From the NCBI GenBank assembly GCA_021769865.1, contig JAETSB010000013.1:18795-82794 (forward strand): a DNA stretch of 64,000 bases. Reading direction: 5' to 3'. This stretch comes from Oscillospiraceae bacterium (GTDB lineage Bacteria; Bacillota; Clostridia; Oscillospirales; Oscillospiraceae). A program made the translations under genes and the position numbers. This document shows positions 8,606 to 17,136 of this stretch, piece after piece (the first letter of the stretch is position 1; each line of letters begins with the position of its first letter). The notes under the pieces were generated by a model. That model did no database searches. It was not told the DNA's origin and saw only the letters and a list, made by a program, of their open reading frames with translations.

Positions 8606-9480
8606 TACATTTCCAGGACTTCCCGCCGCGTCACCCAGTTCACCAGGGCGGACAGCAGGAAGGAGAACAGGAAGATCACCACGCCCGCCGCCATGGAGTA
8701 GCCGTAGAGCCCGGCGTCCTTCTGGGCGTACATGAAGCTCAGGCCCACATCGGCCATGCCCTTGGCCACCATGGCCTTGACGAACAGGAACGCCATGTTG
8801 ATGGTGGAGATGATGAAGAAGGTCAGGGTGGTGCGGATGTTTGTCCAGATCAGGGGCAGGGTCAGCTGGAAGAACTGGGTCAGCCGCCCCGCGCCGTCCA
8901 GCCCGGCGCTCTCGTAGAGGCTCTCGGGCACGGCGGACATGGAGGCCATGTACATGACCATGTAATAGCCGATGGCCTGCCAGACCATGGCGATGATGAC
9001 GCTGACGATGACCATGGGCTGGTCCTTCCAGAGGACCATGACGGTCTCCCCCTTGAGAAAGGACAGGATGCTGTTCAGCATGCCGTTCTCCGGCTTGTAG
9101 ATGGCGGAGAAGATACCGGCGATGACCACCACGGAGAGGATGTTGGGGATGTAGAACACGATGCGGAAGAAATTCTGCCCCTTGATCTTCTCCCGGGTCA
9201 GGATGGCCGCGAAGACGATGGCGAAGAAGAAGGTGATGATGGTGACGGTGACGATCAGCAGGATGGTATTCTGCATGGCGGTGATAAACTTGGTATCGCC
9301 CATCAGCACTTTAAAGTTCTCCATTCCGACGAAGGTCTCCGTGGGGGAGTAGGCCCCCCGCTCAAAGAGGGACATGCGGAACACGTTCAGGGTGGGCAGG
9401 ATCATGAATACGAAGTACAGGATCACCGCCGGGGCGAGGCACAGGATCATGAACCGCCCCCGGCTCTTGCTGCTGCGCAT
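8605..9480 (-). CDS. sugar ABC permease, MalF type
   Basis: A 291-residue membrane protein with six predicted helices. The first follows a basic N-terminus (MRSSKSRGRF), and the EAA loop reads YESAGLDGAGRLTQFFQLTLP. It pairs with the MalG-type permease to form the channel of a CUT1 sugar importer. AAAGGAG lies about 10 nt before the ATG. It comes after the lipoprotein gene across a 108-nt gap that holds a strong stem-loop. Confidence 0.9.
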   Translation of the reverse strand: MRSSKSRGRFMILCLAPAVILYFVFMILPTLNVFRMSLFERGAYSPTETFVGMENFKVLMGDTKFITAMQNTILLIVTVTIITFFFAIVFAAILTREKIKGQNFFRIVFYIPNILSVVVIAGIFSAIYKPENGMLNSILSFLKGETVMVLWKDQPMVIVSVIIAMVWQAIGYYMVMYMASMSAVPESLYESAGLDGAGRLTQFFQLTLPLIWTNIRTTLTFFIISTINMAFLFVKAMVAKGMADVGLSFMYAQKDAGLYGYSMAAGVVIFLFSFLLSALVNWVTRREVLEM

Positions 9481-9521
9481 GGGAAATTCACTCCTTTCAA
9501 GTCATGTCGTCGGAACGAAAC

Positions 9522-9555
9522 GGGCGGCGGCGAGCAGAAACACTCGCCGCCGCCC
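9522..9555 (-). ncRNA. intercistronic stem-loop between binding protein and permease
   Basis: A perfect 13-bp stem, GGGCGGCGGCGAG with CTCGCCGCCGCCC and an 8-nt loop, lies between the lipoprotein and MalF-type genes and is not followed by a T-run. Such hairpins in sugar operons protect the 5' message and lower downstream expression, which would give excess binding protein. This role is inferred. Confidence 0.6.
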
Positions 9556-9588
9556 ACGGATCACGGACTATGCGGTTTTCGCAGGTCC

Positions 9589-10980
9589 TTATCCAATGAG
9601 ATTTGCCCGCATCTGGTCGCTGGCCTCCTTCACGTTGGCAACCCAGTCCTCTTTGCTGAGAGAACCGTTGACCAGGCCGTTAAAGGGATCCTGGAACTCC
9701 TCGCGGACCGTACCCAGGCCGGGCACGGAGCCGTAGGCCGCGAAGCCGCCCATGGCCGCCTCCGCGCCGTTGTCATAAACGGAGTAGAACAACTTGTTGT
9801 CACCCTCGAGATTGTCTGTCAGGCCGGGCACGGGCTGGATGGCGCTGCCCTTGGCGAAGATGGCGCAGGCCGCGTCGGAGTACAGGAACGCCACGAACTG
9901 CTTGGCGGCGTCCAGGTGGGGCGCGGCGGCGGGAATCCACGCCTGCTCCAGCCAGCAGTAGCTGACGCGGGCGCCGGTGCCGGCTGCGGGCAGGGGGGTC
10001 ATGCCCCACTTGAAGCCGTCCGCCCGGGGAGCATCGGCCATCTCAGCGACGACCCAGGTACCGTTGGGCATGAACAGGGCCTTGTTGTCCAGGATCAGCT
10101 GCTGGTTCTGGGTGAAGTCCTGGTCGTTGGCCTGGGCGGGGGTGATGGGGTTGGTGTAGCTGGCCAGCTTGGCGGTGATGTCAAAGAACTGCTGGGCCTC
10201 GGGGGTGTCCCAGACGCCCTCGTCATAGCGCAGGGCCTTGTTGTAGAAGTCCACGCCGCCCGCGGAGTACAGCAGGGAGGGGATGAAGGTGTCGAAGTAG
10301 CCGGTGGTGGGATACGTAAAGAGGTACAGGTTGGGGTCCTCGGCGTGGGCCTTGTCGCCCAGCTCCCACATCTCGTCCCAGGTGGTAGGAACGGTCCAGC
10401 CCTTCTCCTCGAAGAGGCCCGCGTTGTAGAACAGGCCGCAGGGGGAGTAGAACATGGGGGCAAGGTAGGTCACGCCGTCGCCGTAGGGGTTCGTGACGGA
10501 GGTCTCGGTGAAGCCGCCGACGATCTTGTCGGAGACCTTGACGCTCTCGCCGGGGATGGTCATGGACAGCACGTCGGTGAGCTCGGCGATGTTGCGGTCC
10601 TTGATGAACTGCTCGGTCAGGCCCTTCTCCCGGCCGGTGGCCAGGTGGATCACGTCGGGGAAATCGCCGCCCTGCATGGACGGCCCGATGACGTCTTCCA
10701 GGTTCTTGTCGCAGATCAGGTTGACCTTCACGCCGGTCTCGGCGGTGAAGGCGTCGCAGACCTCCTGCCACATGCCGGGATAGGCTTCCTCATAGCCGGA
10801 GGCCAGGGCGGCCACGGTGATGGTCACGTCCTCGGCGGGAGGCGGAGTCTGGGCGTCGCCGCTGCCGGAATCGGCGGGGGGAGGGGTGGTGGTCCCGGCG
10901 TCGGAGCCGCCGTTCCCGCCGCAGGCGGCCAGGGACAGCACCAGCGCCAGAGTCAGCAAGAGACTGAGAAACTTCTTCAT
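9589..10980 (-). CDS. sugar-binding lipoprotein of an ABC importer
   Basis: A 463-residue extracellular solute-binding protein of the family that takes oligosaccharides. It has a lipoprotein signal ending in the lipobox LAAC (Cys at about 20), a low-complexity G/T/P/D linker to about 50, then the two-lobed binding domain. As first gene of the operon, with two permeases and a GH112 phosphorylase downstream, it is most likely the lacto-N-biose/galacto-N-biose receptor. The ribosome site AAGGAGGTAGACTT precedes the ATG. No ATPase gene is in the operon. Confidence 0.9.
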   Translation of the reverse strand: MKKFLSLLLTLALVLSLAACGGNGGSDAGTTTPPPADSGSGDAQTPPPAEDVTITVAALASGYEEAYPGMWQEVCDAFTAETGVKVNLICDKNLEDVIGPSMQGGDFPDVIHLATGREKGLTEQFIKDRNIAELTDVLSMTIPGESVKVSDKIVGGFTETSVTNPYGDGVTYLAPMFYSPCGLFYNAGLFEEKGWTVPTTWDEMWELGDKAHAEDPNLYLFTYPTTGYFDTFIPSLLYSAGGVDFYNKALRYDEGVWDTPEAQQFFDITAKLASYTNPITPAQANDQDFTQNQQLILDNKALFMPNGTWVVAEMADAPRADGFKWGMTPLPAAGTGARVSYCWLEQAWIPAAAPHLDAAKQFVAFLYSDAACAIFAKGSAIQPVPGLTDNLEGDNKLFYSVYDNGAEAAMGGFAAYGSVPGLGTVREEFQDPFNGLVNGSLSKEDWVANVKEASDQMRANLIG

Positions 10981-11014
10981 AAGTCTACCTCCTTATAATG
11001 TAGGGGCTTCCGCG

Positions 11015-11029
11015 GGCCGGTTTCCGGCC
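11015..11029 (-). repeat. inverted repeat in the operon leader
   Basis: GGCCGG-TTT-CCGGCC is a perfect 6-bp inverted repeat between the promoter and the lipoprotein gene. It could form a small leader hairpin or bind a regulator. Confidence 0.35.
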
Positions 11030-11040
11030 TTATGGGATTC

Positions 11041-11070
11041 AGTATAGCGGGTCCCCCGCTGGTAAAGCAA
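11041..11070 (-). promoter_or_regulatory. promoter of the GH112 operon with an inverted repeat in the spacer
   Basis: On the minus strand TTGCTT (11070-11065) and TATACT (11046-11041) are 18 bp apart. The spacer contains the perfect repeat AGCGGG-N3-CCCGCT (11046-11060), a good place for a repressor or activator. The weak -35 suggests dependence on an activator, for example the divergent AraC protein. Confidence 0.6.
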
Positions 11071-11116
11071 TCTCTTTCTTGCGCAACTTTTTAGAGATCT
11101 TGCTTTCTTTGCATTT

Positions 11117-11137
11117 TATCCCAATTTTCCAGGGATA
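11117..11137. promoter_or_regulatory. possible regulator site in the divergent intergenic region
   Basis: TATCCC-N9-GGGATA is an inverted repeat in the AT-rich middle of the 353-bp region between the lipoprotein gene and the AraC gene. It is a candidate operator for the AraC protein; there is no direct evidence. Confidence 0.35.
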
Positions 11138-11243
11138 CCCCATTGAGTTTTGGATAAAACTGATAATTTTGCAGTTTCCCTCTCTCCCCTCTTCACTTCC
11201 TCGACAAAATCCAGGCGGGATAGGAAAAATATTTTATAGAAAG

Positions 11244-11272
11244 TTGTGCCGCCGGAACAAGGGCGCTATAAT
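11244..11272 (+). promoter_or_regulatory. promoter of the first AraC gene
   Basis: TTGTGC (11244-11249) and a perfect TATAAT (11267-11272) are 17 bp apart. Transcription would begin near 11279, right before a leader hairpin. Confidence 0.8.
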
Positions 11273-11282
11273 AAGGGACAGA

Positions 11283-11320
11283 CCCGGGCGCTGCCAATTT
11301 TCAAAAAATTGCGTCCCGGG
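11283..11320 (+). promoter_or_regulatory. 5' UTR hairpin abutting the ribosome-binding site
   Basis: CCCGGG at both ends and CAATTTT/AAAATTG inside form a long, nearly continuous stem with a CAA loop. Its right arm ends immediately before AGGAGG of the AraC gene, so it may limit or protect translation initiation. Confidence 0.5.
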
Positions 11321-11333
11321 AGGAGGAATGTCC

Positions 11334-12185
11334 ATGAGCCAGCGCCAATACGCCTTTCAGCGGGAGGCCCCCGCCCCCGGCGGACCGCCCCGGCTGGCCT
11401 ACGTCTCCCGGGCTCAGTACAGTCCCGAGTGGAACTCCAGCCTCCACACCCACGGCTGCGCCGAGCTGTTCTTCATCACCGGGGGCCACGGCCGCTTCCG
11501 CACCCGGAAAGAGGAGTTTCCCGTGGCCATCCACGACGCGGTCATCGTCAACGCCAACGTGCCCCACACGGAGGTCAGCCAGCTGGACAGCCCCCTGGAG
11601 TACACGGTCCTGGGGGTGGAGGGCCTGGAGACCCTGGCCGGGGCCGAGGGTTACGCCCTGCTCCACCTCCACACCGGCTGGGAGGAGCTGATGGGCTGCC
11701 TCCACTTGATGCTCCAGGAGGCGGAAGCCGCCCTCCCGGGCTATGAGCGGGTCTGCCGGAGCCTCCTGGAGGTGGTGCTGGTCCGCCTGAACCGCCAGCG
11801 GGACGCCGCCCTCTCCGACGAGCCCTCCGACGCCCGGACCAGCCGGGAGTGCGGCCTGGTCCGGCGGTACATTGACAACCACTTCAAGGAGAACCTGAGC
11901 CTGGACCAGCTGGCCCAGCTGGCCCACCTGAATAAATATTACCTGGCCCACGCCTTCCGCCGGGAGTTCGGGGTCTCCCCCATCAACTACCTGATCTCCC
12001 GCCGCATTGAGGAGAGCCGCTTCCTCCTCCGGGAGACGGACCACACCCTGTCCCTCATCGCCCAGATCCTGGGCTTCTCCTCCCTGAGCTACTTCTCCCA
12101 GTGCTTCCGCCGGGTGGAGGGCGTCAGCCCCCTGGAATACCGCCGCCGGCACCGCCCGGCCGCTGAAAAGGACCGCGGCCCGTGA
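11334..12185 (+). CDS. AraC-family regulator, probably of the GH112 operon
   Basis: A 283-residue transcription factor with an N-terminal cupin-like sugar-sensing domain (HTHGCAELFFITGGHGRF, about residues 35-55) and a C-terminal pair of helix-turn-helix motifs, LSLDQLAQLAHLNKYYLAHAFRREFG and the GFSSLSYFSQCFRR segment (each is longer than 20 residues only when joined). It is divergent from the lacto/galacto-N-biose operon, which it likely activates. The ATG at 11334 sits 8 nt after GGAGGAGGA; an ATG at 11328 is too close to that site. Confidence 0.88.
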   Translation: MSQRQYAFQREAPAPGGPPRLAYVSRAQYSPEWNSSLHTHGCAELFFITGGHGRFRTRKEEFPVAIHDAVIVNANVPHTEVSQLDSPLEYTVLGVEGLETLAGAEGYALLHLHTGWEELMGCLHLMLQEAEAALPGYERVCRSLLEVVLVRLNRQRDAALSDEPSDARTSRECGLVRRYIDNHFKENLSLDQLAQLAHLNKYYLAHAFRREFGVSPINYLISRRIEESRFLLRETDHTLSLIAQILGFSSLSYFSQCFRRVEGVSPLEYRRRHRPAAEKDRGP

Positions 12186-12207
12186 CCACCGTCACCGGCC
12201 GCGGTCC
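12170..12207. terminator. terminator between the two convergent AraC genes
   Basis: GGACCGCGGCC and GGCCGCGGTCC form an 11-bp stem that spans the stop codon of the + gene. On the minus strand it is followed by CCTTTTC, so it mainly serves the minus-strand gene. Confidence 0.65.
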
Positions 12208-12213
12208 TCCGCT

Positions 12214-13131
12214 TCACGTCTTCCCCTCCAAAGCGCCCTGCCGCTCCAGCCGGTACTCCCTGGGGGTCACCCCTTTCAGCTCCCGGAAGGTCCGGGCAAA
12301 ATAGCTCATCTCCTGAAAACCGCAGGCCGCGCCGATGTCCGACACCTTCTCCGCCGTGGACTCCAGCAGCTCCGCCGCCCGCTGGATGCGGAATTGCCGA
12401 ACATACTGCATGGGGGTGGTCCCGGTCATGGTCCGGAAACAGCGGAGGCATTCGCTCTCACTGACGGCGGCGCTTTGGGCGATTCGGGCCGCCGTGATCT
12501 CCCCGGGATAGTGTTCCTGAATAAAGCGGAGCATGACCTTGATGCGCTCTCCGTCCCGCAGAGCCTTTTCCGCCGGGGGCTTTTTCGCCGCCGGACGATG
12601 GGCGGAGAGGAGGAACACCAGCCGGGAAAGCCCCTCCCGGGCCAAAAACTCAAAGCCCGGCGGCTCCTCGTCACAGGCCCGCCAGGCCGCCTCCATGACG
12701 GCCAGGGCGTCCCGCTCCCAAGGCACATTCTCCGAGAGCCAGACGCAGCGGTTGGCCGCGTCGGCCATCAGGGGCTGGAGGTAGCCCTGCCAGAACACGC
12801 TTTCCACGCTTCCCCCCACCAGCCGCGGGTGGAACACCATGGAGTGAAGGTCTACCGTCCCCTCTTTCTCCCGCCAAACGTGGTGGAGGGCCCCGGCGGC
12901 GATGAAGCAGCCCTCCCCAGGTCCCAGCTCCCGGCCCTCCCCTTCCACGGAGACGGTGACCCGTCCCTCCCGCACCAGCACGGTCTCCAGTTCGTCGTGC
13001 CAATGCCAGGGGACCGTGTTCACCGTCTCGCCGTCATGGCGGTAGCAGGCCAGGGGGAAGGGCGGCGTGCCGTGGCGGACCAGTTCCCGTCTCTGCCGGT
13101 CTGTGGTGGAATTGCAGAAACTCAAGGACAT
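12214..13131 (-). CDS. AraC-family regulator with cupin sensor
   Basis: A 305-residue protein with an N-terminal cupin fold (WHWHDELETVLVREGRV and GPGEGCFIAAGALHHV, histidines typical of the sugar pocket) and a C-terminal double helix-turn-helix ending ELKGVTPREYR. It lies alone between converging and diverging neighbours, so its targets are unknown. It is not a close copy of the other AraC protein. The start at 13131 is followed by MSLSFCNS; upstream is AGGAAGCG. Confidence 0.85.
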   Translation of the reverse strand: MSLSFCNSTTDRQRRELVRHGTPPFPLACYRHDGETVNTVPWHWHDELETVLVREGRVTVSVEGEGRELGPGEGCFIAAGALHHVWREKEGTVDLHSMVFHPRLVGGSVESVFWQGYLQPLMADAANRCVWLSENVPWERDALAVMEAAWRACDEEPPGFEFLAREGLSRLVFLLSAHRPAAKKPPAEKALRDGERIKVMLRFIQEHYPGEITAARIAQSAAVSESECLRCFRTMTGTTPMQYVRQFRIQRAAELLESTAEKVSDIGAACGFQEMSYFARTFRELKGVTPREYRLERQGALEGKT

Positions 13132-13261
13132 CGCTTCCTCCGTTCTGACGGTTTTGTACTAGAAAATTGGCGTTTTCTTTCTACCGTCCCCTGGTTTTTG
13201 ATGGTATCATTTTATCAGAAACCAAGAGGAACCGCAAGACGGATTTTGGAGGAGGACGGTT

Positions 13262-13507
13262 ATGTTCAAGATCATGATGCTTCCCGACGCGGAGAACTTT
13301 TTAAACGTGGTGTCCAATAGCCGGGGGCAGGTGCTGCTCCACCTGCCGGACAACACCAGCTGCGACCTGAAGCGGGACAACACCGCCCGCCAGCTGCTGC
13401 GGGCCATGCGCCCCACGGAGGAGGGCCTTTGCATCAGCCTCTCCGACTCCCGGGACGTGCCCGCGTTTCTGGACTACATGATCGGCTCCGCCCGGCGGTT
13501 CTGCTGA
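13262..13507 (+). CDS. small cytosolic protein, possibly HPr-like fold
   Basis: An 81-residue protein with a very good ribosome site (GGAGGAGGA) and its own terminator. The alternation (beta-alpha-beta, with HLPDNTSCDLKRDNTARQLL followed by LCISLSDSRDVPAFLDYM) recalls HPr-fold proteins, but the phospho-His segment is missing. I do not recognise it with certainty. It is separated from the divergent AraC gene by 130 bp that contain the AraC promoter region. Confidence 0.65.
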   Translation: MFKIMMLPDAENFLNVVSNSRGQVLLHLPDNTSCDLKRDNTARQLLRAMRPTEEGLCISLSDSRDVPAFLDYMIGSARRFC

Positions 13508-13534
13508 GGGCGGGCCGGGAAAAGAGCGAATACG

Positions 13535-13562
13535 AAAGCCCGGCTGTTCGGCCGGGCTTTCG
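13535..13562. terminator. bidirectional terminator
   Basis: AAAGCCCGGC-TGTTCG-GCCGGGCTTT is a 10-bp stem with A and T runs on both sides, between the convergent small gene and the response-regulator gene. Confidence 0.8.
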
Positions 13563-13576
13563 CTGATTCTCCCGCC

Positions 13577-14323
13577 TCACCGGCAGGTGTCCTGGTACTC
13601 CGAGGGGGACATCCCCACCAGCTTCTTGAACGTGGCGGAAAAGTGGGTGATGTCCCGGTAGCCCACCTGCTCCGCCACCTCGTAGACCTTCACCCGGCAG
13701 TCCCGCAGCAGCTCCATGGCCTTGTGGACGCGGTAGCGGGTCAGGTAGTTCAGCAGGGTGTAGTCCGTCTCCTTCTTGAAGGTGTGGCTCAAATGCCCCT
13801 CGCTGAGCCCCAGGTACTGGGCGATGACCCCGATGCCGATATTGGGGTCGTTGTAGTGCTCCCCGATGTAGTCCATGGCCTCCAGCACGTACTTGCTCTT
13901 GTCCCCTTTTTTCAGCCCCGGAAAGGACCGCTCCGTCTCCCCGGGCCCGACGCCCATCCGCCGCCGCAGGGCGGTCACCGCCCGCTCCAGGTCTCCGTCG
14001 TGGAAGGGCTTGAGCAGGAAGTCCACCGCCCCCAGGCGCAGGGCGCTCTGGGCGTAGGTGAAGCTGTCGTAGGCGGTGAGGATGATAACGTAGGCCTGAT
14101 TTCCCCGCTCCCGCAGCCGGCGCAGCATCTCAATACCGTCCATCTGGGGCATTTTCAGGTCGGTGATAATCAGGGACGGGTCCAGCCGCTCCACGGCGTC
14201 CAGGGCCTCCAGGCCGTTGGCGGCCTCCCCCACCACCACGCAGTCCAGGGCGGCCCAGTCCACCGCCAGGACGATGCCCTTGCGGATCATCTCCTCGTCC
14301 TCCACCACCAGGACTTTCAGCAT
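13577..14323 (-). CDS. YesN-type response regulator (REC + AraC helix-turn-helix)
   Basis: A 248-residue regulator. The receiver domain (1-120) shows the acidic pair EDEE near the N-terminus, the phospho-Asp in LIITDLKMPQMDG, and Lys in LLKPFHDGD. The C-terminal AraC-type DNA-binding domain (about 150-248) ends LVGMSPSEYQDTCR. Its start codon overlaps the end of the histidine kinase reading frame (ATGCTGA), a coupling typical of a cognate pair. Because that kinase gene is broken, the regulator may now be unphosphorylated or use another kinase. Likely target: the divergent transporter operon at 17-22 kb. Confidence 0.93.
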   Translation of the reverse strand: MLKVLVVEDEEMIRKGIVLAVDWAALDCVVVGEAANGLEALDAVERLDPSLIITDLKMPQMDGIEMLRRLRERGNQAYVIILTAYDSFTYAQSALRLGAVDFLLKPFHDGDLERAVTALRRRMGVGPGETERSFPGLKKGDKSKYVLEAMDYIGEHYNDPNIGIGVIAQYLGLSEGHLSHTFKKETDYTLLNYLTRYRVHKAMELLRDCRVKVYEVAEQVGYRDITHFSATFKKLVGMSPSEYQDTCR

Positions 14324-15890
14324 GTCGTTCCCTCCTCCCGGCGGACCGGCAGCGCCGCCGTCACCGCGGCCCCCGCCGCCTCATTTTCCAGGAACAGCCC
14401 GCAGCCGTCCCCGTAGTACTTGGTCAGGATCGTATCCACGTTGTAAAGGCCCAGGTGCTTCCCGGCGGGGCCCTGGCTCCGGTAGCGGCCCACCGCCAAT
14501 TCCGGCGGCAGCCCCAGGCCGTTGTCCCGCACCGTGACGCGGAGGGTCCCCGCCTCCTCCCGGGCCGTCACCTCCACCACGCCGTTTTCCACGCCCTCCA
14601 GGCCGTCAGGATCTCCACCTCCCGCCCCAGGGGGACGAACTCCTCCGGGGAGATGCAGAAGCGTAGGATGTCCGCCAGGTTCGTGGACATCACCGCCACC
14701 TGGGGCACCTTGTTGATCTTGCTGATCCACTTCATGGTGTCCAGGGTGTTGCAGAGAAAGTGAGGATTCAGCTGGGCCTGGAGCATCCGAATCTGGGCCT
14801 GGTTCAACTCCCGCTGGTTGGCCACCAGGGCCTCCTGGTTCCGCTTCAGGGCCTCCACCATCTCGTTGAACCGCCGGGCCAGCTCTCCCAGCTCGTCCTC
14901 CCGCTCCGCCGGGACGCAGACATCCAGGTTGTTGTGCTCCACCTCGCCGATGCCCTGCCGCAGCCGCTGGATGGGCCGGAACATCTGCCCGCTGAGCTTG
15001 AAGCTCATCAGCACGGACAGGGCCACGCACACCACCGCGCAGCCGAAGCTGACGGTGTACAGCAGCCGCATGGTCTCCCCGGTGAAGGTCTGGGGCCGCC
15101 GGAGAATCAGGTTCAGCCCGCTGGCCTCGTGGCGGGCCGCGGCGTACTGGAAGTCCTCCTCCGGGCTGTCCAACGCCTGGCCCGCCAGCAGGCGGCTTCG
15201 GAGCCGGGGGGCCAGGGACTCCGCCAGGGAGGGCTGGACGCAGTACACCGGCCTCCAGTAGGGGCTGAGGAGGATCAGCTCGTTCTGCGCGCCGTACTTG
15301 CCCTCCAGCAGCTGGCGGAAGTCGTCGTAGTACATGCTGACCAGGAGATAACCCACCGGGCGGCCCATGCCGTCGCTCAGCCGCACCGCGCCCCGCAGCA
15401 GCGGCGCGGAGACGTCCGCCGCGTCCTCACAGGCCGTAAAGCGCGGGGCCTCTCCCGGCTCGGATGCCGCGTACAGCGGCCCCCACTCCGGGGACAGGCG
15501 CTCCTCCCGGGGGTCCCGCCGGGTGGAGTAGCGCCGCGTGCCCTCAAGGTCATAGAGGGCGAAGCCCCCGTAGTCCCGGGCCTCCCGGGTGGCGTTGAAC
15601 AGCTCGTTGTTCACCAGGGTGTCCTCCCCCGCCCGCCCGGCCAGGGCCTCCGCGATGATGGGATTCCCCCGGAGCCGCCCCGCGGCCTGGGAGAAGGCAT
15701 CGAAGGCCCCGTCCAGGGACCGGGAGGCCACCTCCAGCTGTTCCGCCATCTCCCGCTCCGCGTCCCCCGCCAGCCGGAGGCGGAAAATCTGCAGCAGCAT
15801 GGCGGAGCAGGCCAGCACGGGGATCAGGGACGCCGCCAGGAACCCGGCGAACAGCCTCCGGCGGAAGGAGGGCTTTGCCACGCGGCTCAT
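14317..15890 (-). pseudogene. sensor histidine kinase, LytS/YesM type, broken by internal deletion and frameshift
   Basis: The 5' part (15890-14568) encodes a basic N-terminus, a membrane helix, an extracellular domain, a second membrane helix at about 290, HAMP, and the phospho-His motif QLNPHFLCNTLDTM, then runs to REVEIL and soon stops. The 3' part continues in another frame from GLEGVENG through VRDNGLGLPPEL to the end, which overlaps the regulator start. Roughly 45 residues that should lie between, with the kinase N-box (LQPxVENxxxHG), are missing at about 14604-14612. The protein as read cannot bind ATP. A sequencing or assembly error is an alternative, but a loss of this size is hard to explain that way. 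Confidence 0.82.
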
Positions 15891-16909
15891 CCGTCCTCCT
15901 CCTCTCCCAGGTAAAAGGCCCAGGTCATCAGCAGCTCGTCCCGGCGGCCGCTGACCCGCTCCACATCGTAGTCCACCAGAGGAATGTCCTCCAGCGCCGG
16001 CAGCTCTCCGGCGGGCTCCACGTCCCCCCGGACGGAGCGTCGGAAAAACTGCTCGGTCAGCAGCCGCTGCACCGCCTCGCTGACCGTGAAGTCCAAAAAG
16101 GCCCTCGCGTTTCCCTCATGGGCGGCCCCCCGGATCAGGGCGCTGGCGTCCGGGACGCAGCTGGTGCCGTCTCCGGGGTAGACCAGGGTCAGGTCGTCCC
16201 CGGCGGCAATGCGCTTCAGCGCCGTCTCCTCCAGGGTCACGCCCACCAGGGCGCCGCCCCCGGCCACGGCCCCCAGCACGTCGCCGGAGCCCTCCAGCTG
16301 CCGCCCGGCCAGGTTCTCCGCCAGGGCCCGGAGCAGGTCCTCCTCCCCGCCGTCCACCGCCAGCAGGAAGGTCCCCAGGGCGGTGAAGCTGGAGCCGGAC
16401 ACCGACGGGTCGGCAAAGGCGATCCGCCCCCGGAGCCCCGGGTCCAGCAGGTCCCGCCAGCCCGTCACCTGTCCCGGGCGCACCAGCTTGGTGTTGTAGA
16501 TCAGCACCACCGGCAGGGCGGAGAAGGGGGTCCACAGGTCCCCGCCGTCCCGAAACCGAGTCTGGATGTTCTCCGCCTCGCCACAGGCGTAGGGGGCGAA
16601 GCAGTCCCGGTAGGACGCCAGACTCTCCACGCCGCCGCCAAACATCACGTCCGCCGCCGGGTGGTCCGCCTCCGCGCGGATGCGCTCCAGCAGCTCGTTG
16701 GTTCCTCCCGTCACCACGTCCACCCAGATCCCGGTGCGCTGCTCGAACTCCTTGACAATGGGCCGGTAGACCTCCTCCTTGTGAGAGGTATAGATCACCA
16801 GCCGTTCCTCCTCCGCCGGGGCGTAGGCGGCGGTCTCCGGCGCGGCGGGCCCGCAGCCCGTCAGAACCAGCAGGGCGCACAGCGCCGCCGCCAGGCGTTT
16901 CCTTCTCAC
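15887..16909 (-). CDS. FbpA-like binding lipoprotein, probably a sensor partner
   Basis: A 340-residue lipoprotein (lipobox LTGC, Cys at about 19) of the ferric-ion/organophosphate binding family: LVIYTSHKEEVYRPIVKEFE at the start, GTNELLERI and NTKLV further on. Its stop overlaps the kinase start (ATGA), and there is no permease on this strand, so it is more likely a ligand presenter for the kinase than a transport protein, as in PgtC-PgtB-PgtA type systems. The substrate may be a sugar phosphate or similar anion, not necessarily iron. Confidence 0.82.
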   Translation of the reverse strand: MRRKRLAAALCALLVLTGCGPAAPETAAYAPAEEERLVIYTSHKEEVYRPIVKEFEQRTGIWVDVVTGGTNELLERIRAEADHPAADVMFGGGVESLASYRDCFAPYACGEAENIQTRFRDGGDLWTPFSALPVVLIYNTKLVRPGQVTGWRDLLDPGLRGRIAFADPSVSGSSFTALGTFLLAVDGGEEDLLRALAENLAGRQLEGSGDVLGAVAGGGALVGVTLEETALKRIAAGDDLTLVYPGDGTSCVPDASALIRGAAHEGNARAFLDFTVSEAVQRLLTEQFFRRSVRGDVEPAGELPALEDIPLVDYDVERVSGRRDELLMTWAFYLGEEEDG

Positions 16910-16962
16910 CGCGGGCCCTCCTTTCCGGGCGCCAGAGGACGCCCTTGTCTATCTTGGCTTAT

Positions 16963-16991
16963 ACTATACCACATTCACCGGGTCCGTTTCA
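16963..16991 (-). promoter_or_regulatory. likely promoter of the sensor operon
   Basis: On the minus strand a weak -35 TGAAAC (16991-16986) and -10 TATAGT (16968-16963) are 17 bp apart, 54 bp before the lipoprotein start. Confidence 0.5.
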
Positions 16992-17136
16992 TCTAAATCT
17001 GACAAAAATCTCAGAGGGAAACAAAAAAACGCAGATTTACCCCCTGTTATTTTTTTCCACCAGCCTATACAATAAGGACAACGGCGCCGGATCAAACACG
17101 CCGGGTTTTGTCAAAAATACCGAAGGAGGAATTGTG

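Noticed and set aside
15887..16909. Ordinary iron-transport binding protein
   Set aside because: It is not joined to a permease on its strand but overlaps a histidine kinase gene, so a sensor role is preferred.
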